5,091 nt of DNA, taken from the NCBI GenBank assembly GCA_013151655.1, contig JAADHX010000504.1, forward strand, positions 1 to 5,091, read 5' to 3'. Shown here piece after piece: positions 5,082-5,091 of the stretch. Within the stretch, counting starts at the first letter, position 1. Every line of letters starts with the position of its first letter. A model generated the notes under the pieces. The model saw only the letters and a program-made list of their open reading frames with translations, searched no databases and had not been told where the DNA came from. This stretch comes from Actinomycetota bacterium. GTDB taxonomy: Bacteria > Actinomycetota > Acidimicrobiia > Acidimicrobiales > Poriferisodalaceae. The translations under genes were made by a program, and so were the position numbers.

Positions 5082-5091
5082 ATGGATCGAA
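5070..5091 (+). promoter_or_regulatory. Probable leaderless promoter and start of a + strand gene running off the window
   Basis: TACGAT (5070-5075) is followed by 6 nt and ATG GAT CGA at 5082, the same geometry as the other starts here. TATGCT (5054-5059) with GTG at 5066, six nt later, is an alternative in another frame. Only three codons are available, so no product can be named. Confidence 0.35.

Overview
The window looks like chromosomal DNA of an actinobacterium of moderate GC content (upper fifties by eye, not counted). Two things support this. The protein families are typical: class I methyltransferase, TetR, bacterial sterol-desaturase-like hydroxylase, EamA transporters, ABM-like protein with ArsR, VOC protein, DUF3105 lipoprotein. 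Several start codons also sit 6-7 nt after a TANNNT -10 hexamer with no usable Shine-Dalgarno, which is the leaderless arrangement common in Actinobacteria. A marine or freshwater acidimicrobial lineage is possible, but this is a guess. No phage, IS, CRISPR, tRNA or rRNA signal was found.

Layout. Positions 1-97 (-) hold the first 32 codons of a methyltransferase, 14 bp downstream of a TetR regulator (112-693, -); the two are probably co-transcribed. The TetR gene is divergent from a fatty-acid-hydroxylase/sterol-desaturase family membrane enzyme (763-1629, +). Their 69-bp shared control region has two small palindromes, one beside each candidate -10. Convergent with the desaturase, and overlapping it by 4 bp, is an EamA-type permease (1626-2270, -). 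It lacks about the first 70-80 residues and apparently about 25-30 residues internally, so it is probably a gene in decay.

Only 19 bp from the truncated permease end begins a two-gene + strand cassette: an ABM-like dimeric alpha/beta-barrel protein (2290-2625) and an ArsR-family repressor (2622-2921), coupled by a 4-nt GTGA overlap. A CTTAGC-N6-GCTAAG inverted repeat at its promoter is the obvious candidate operator for autoregulation. Convergent with it is a full-length EamA permease (2942-3856, -), which is divergent from a VOC/glyoxalase-like protein (3946-4344, +). Last is a DUF3105 lipoprotein (4358-4858, -), preceded by a leader of more than 200 bp with two GAAAG/CTTTC inverted repeats. 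The right edge carries what looks like a leaderless start of a further + strand gene at about 5082.

The region reads as small, independently regulated accessory or stress/transport units rather than one pathway. No clear novel multi-gene system is visible. The most interesting points are the recurrent leaderless promoters, the paired palindromes in the TetR/desaturase region, the eroded permease against the ABM-ArsR cassette, and the DUF3105 protein that lacks two of the family's usual histidines.
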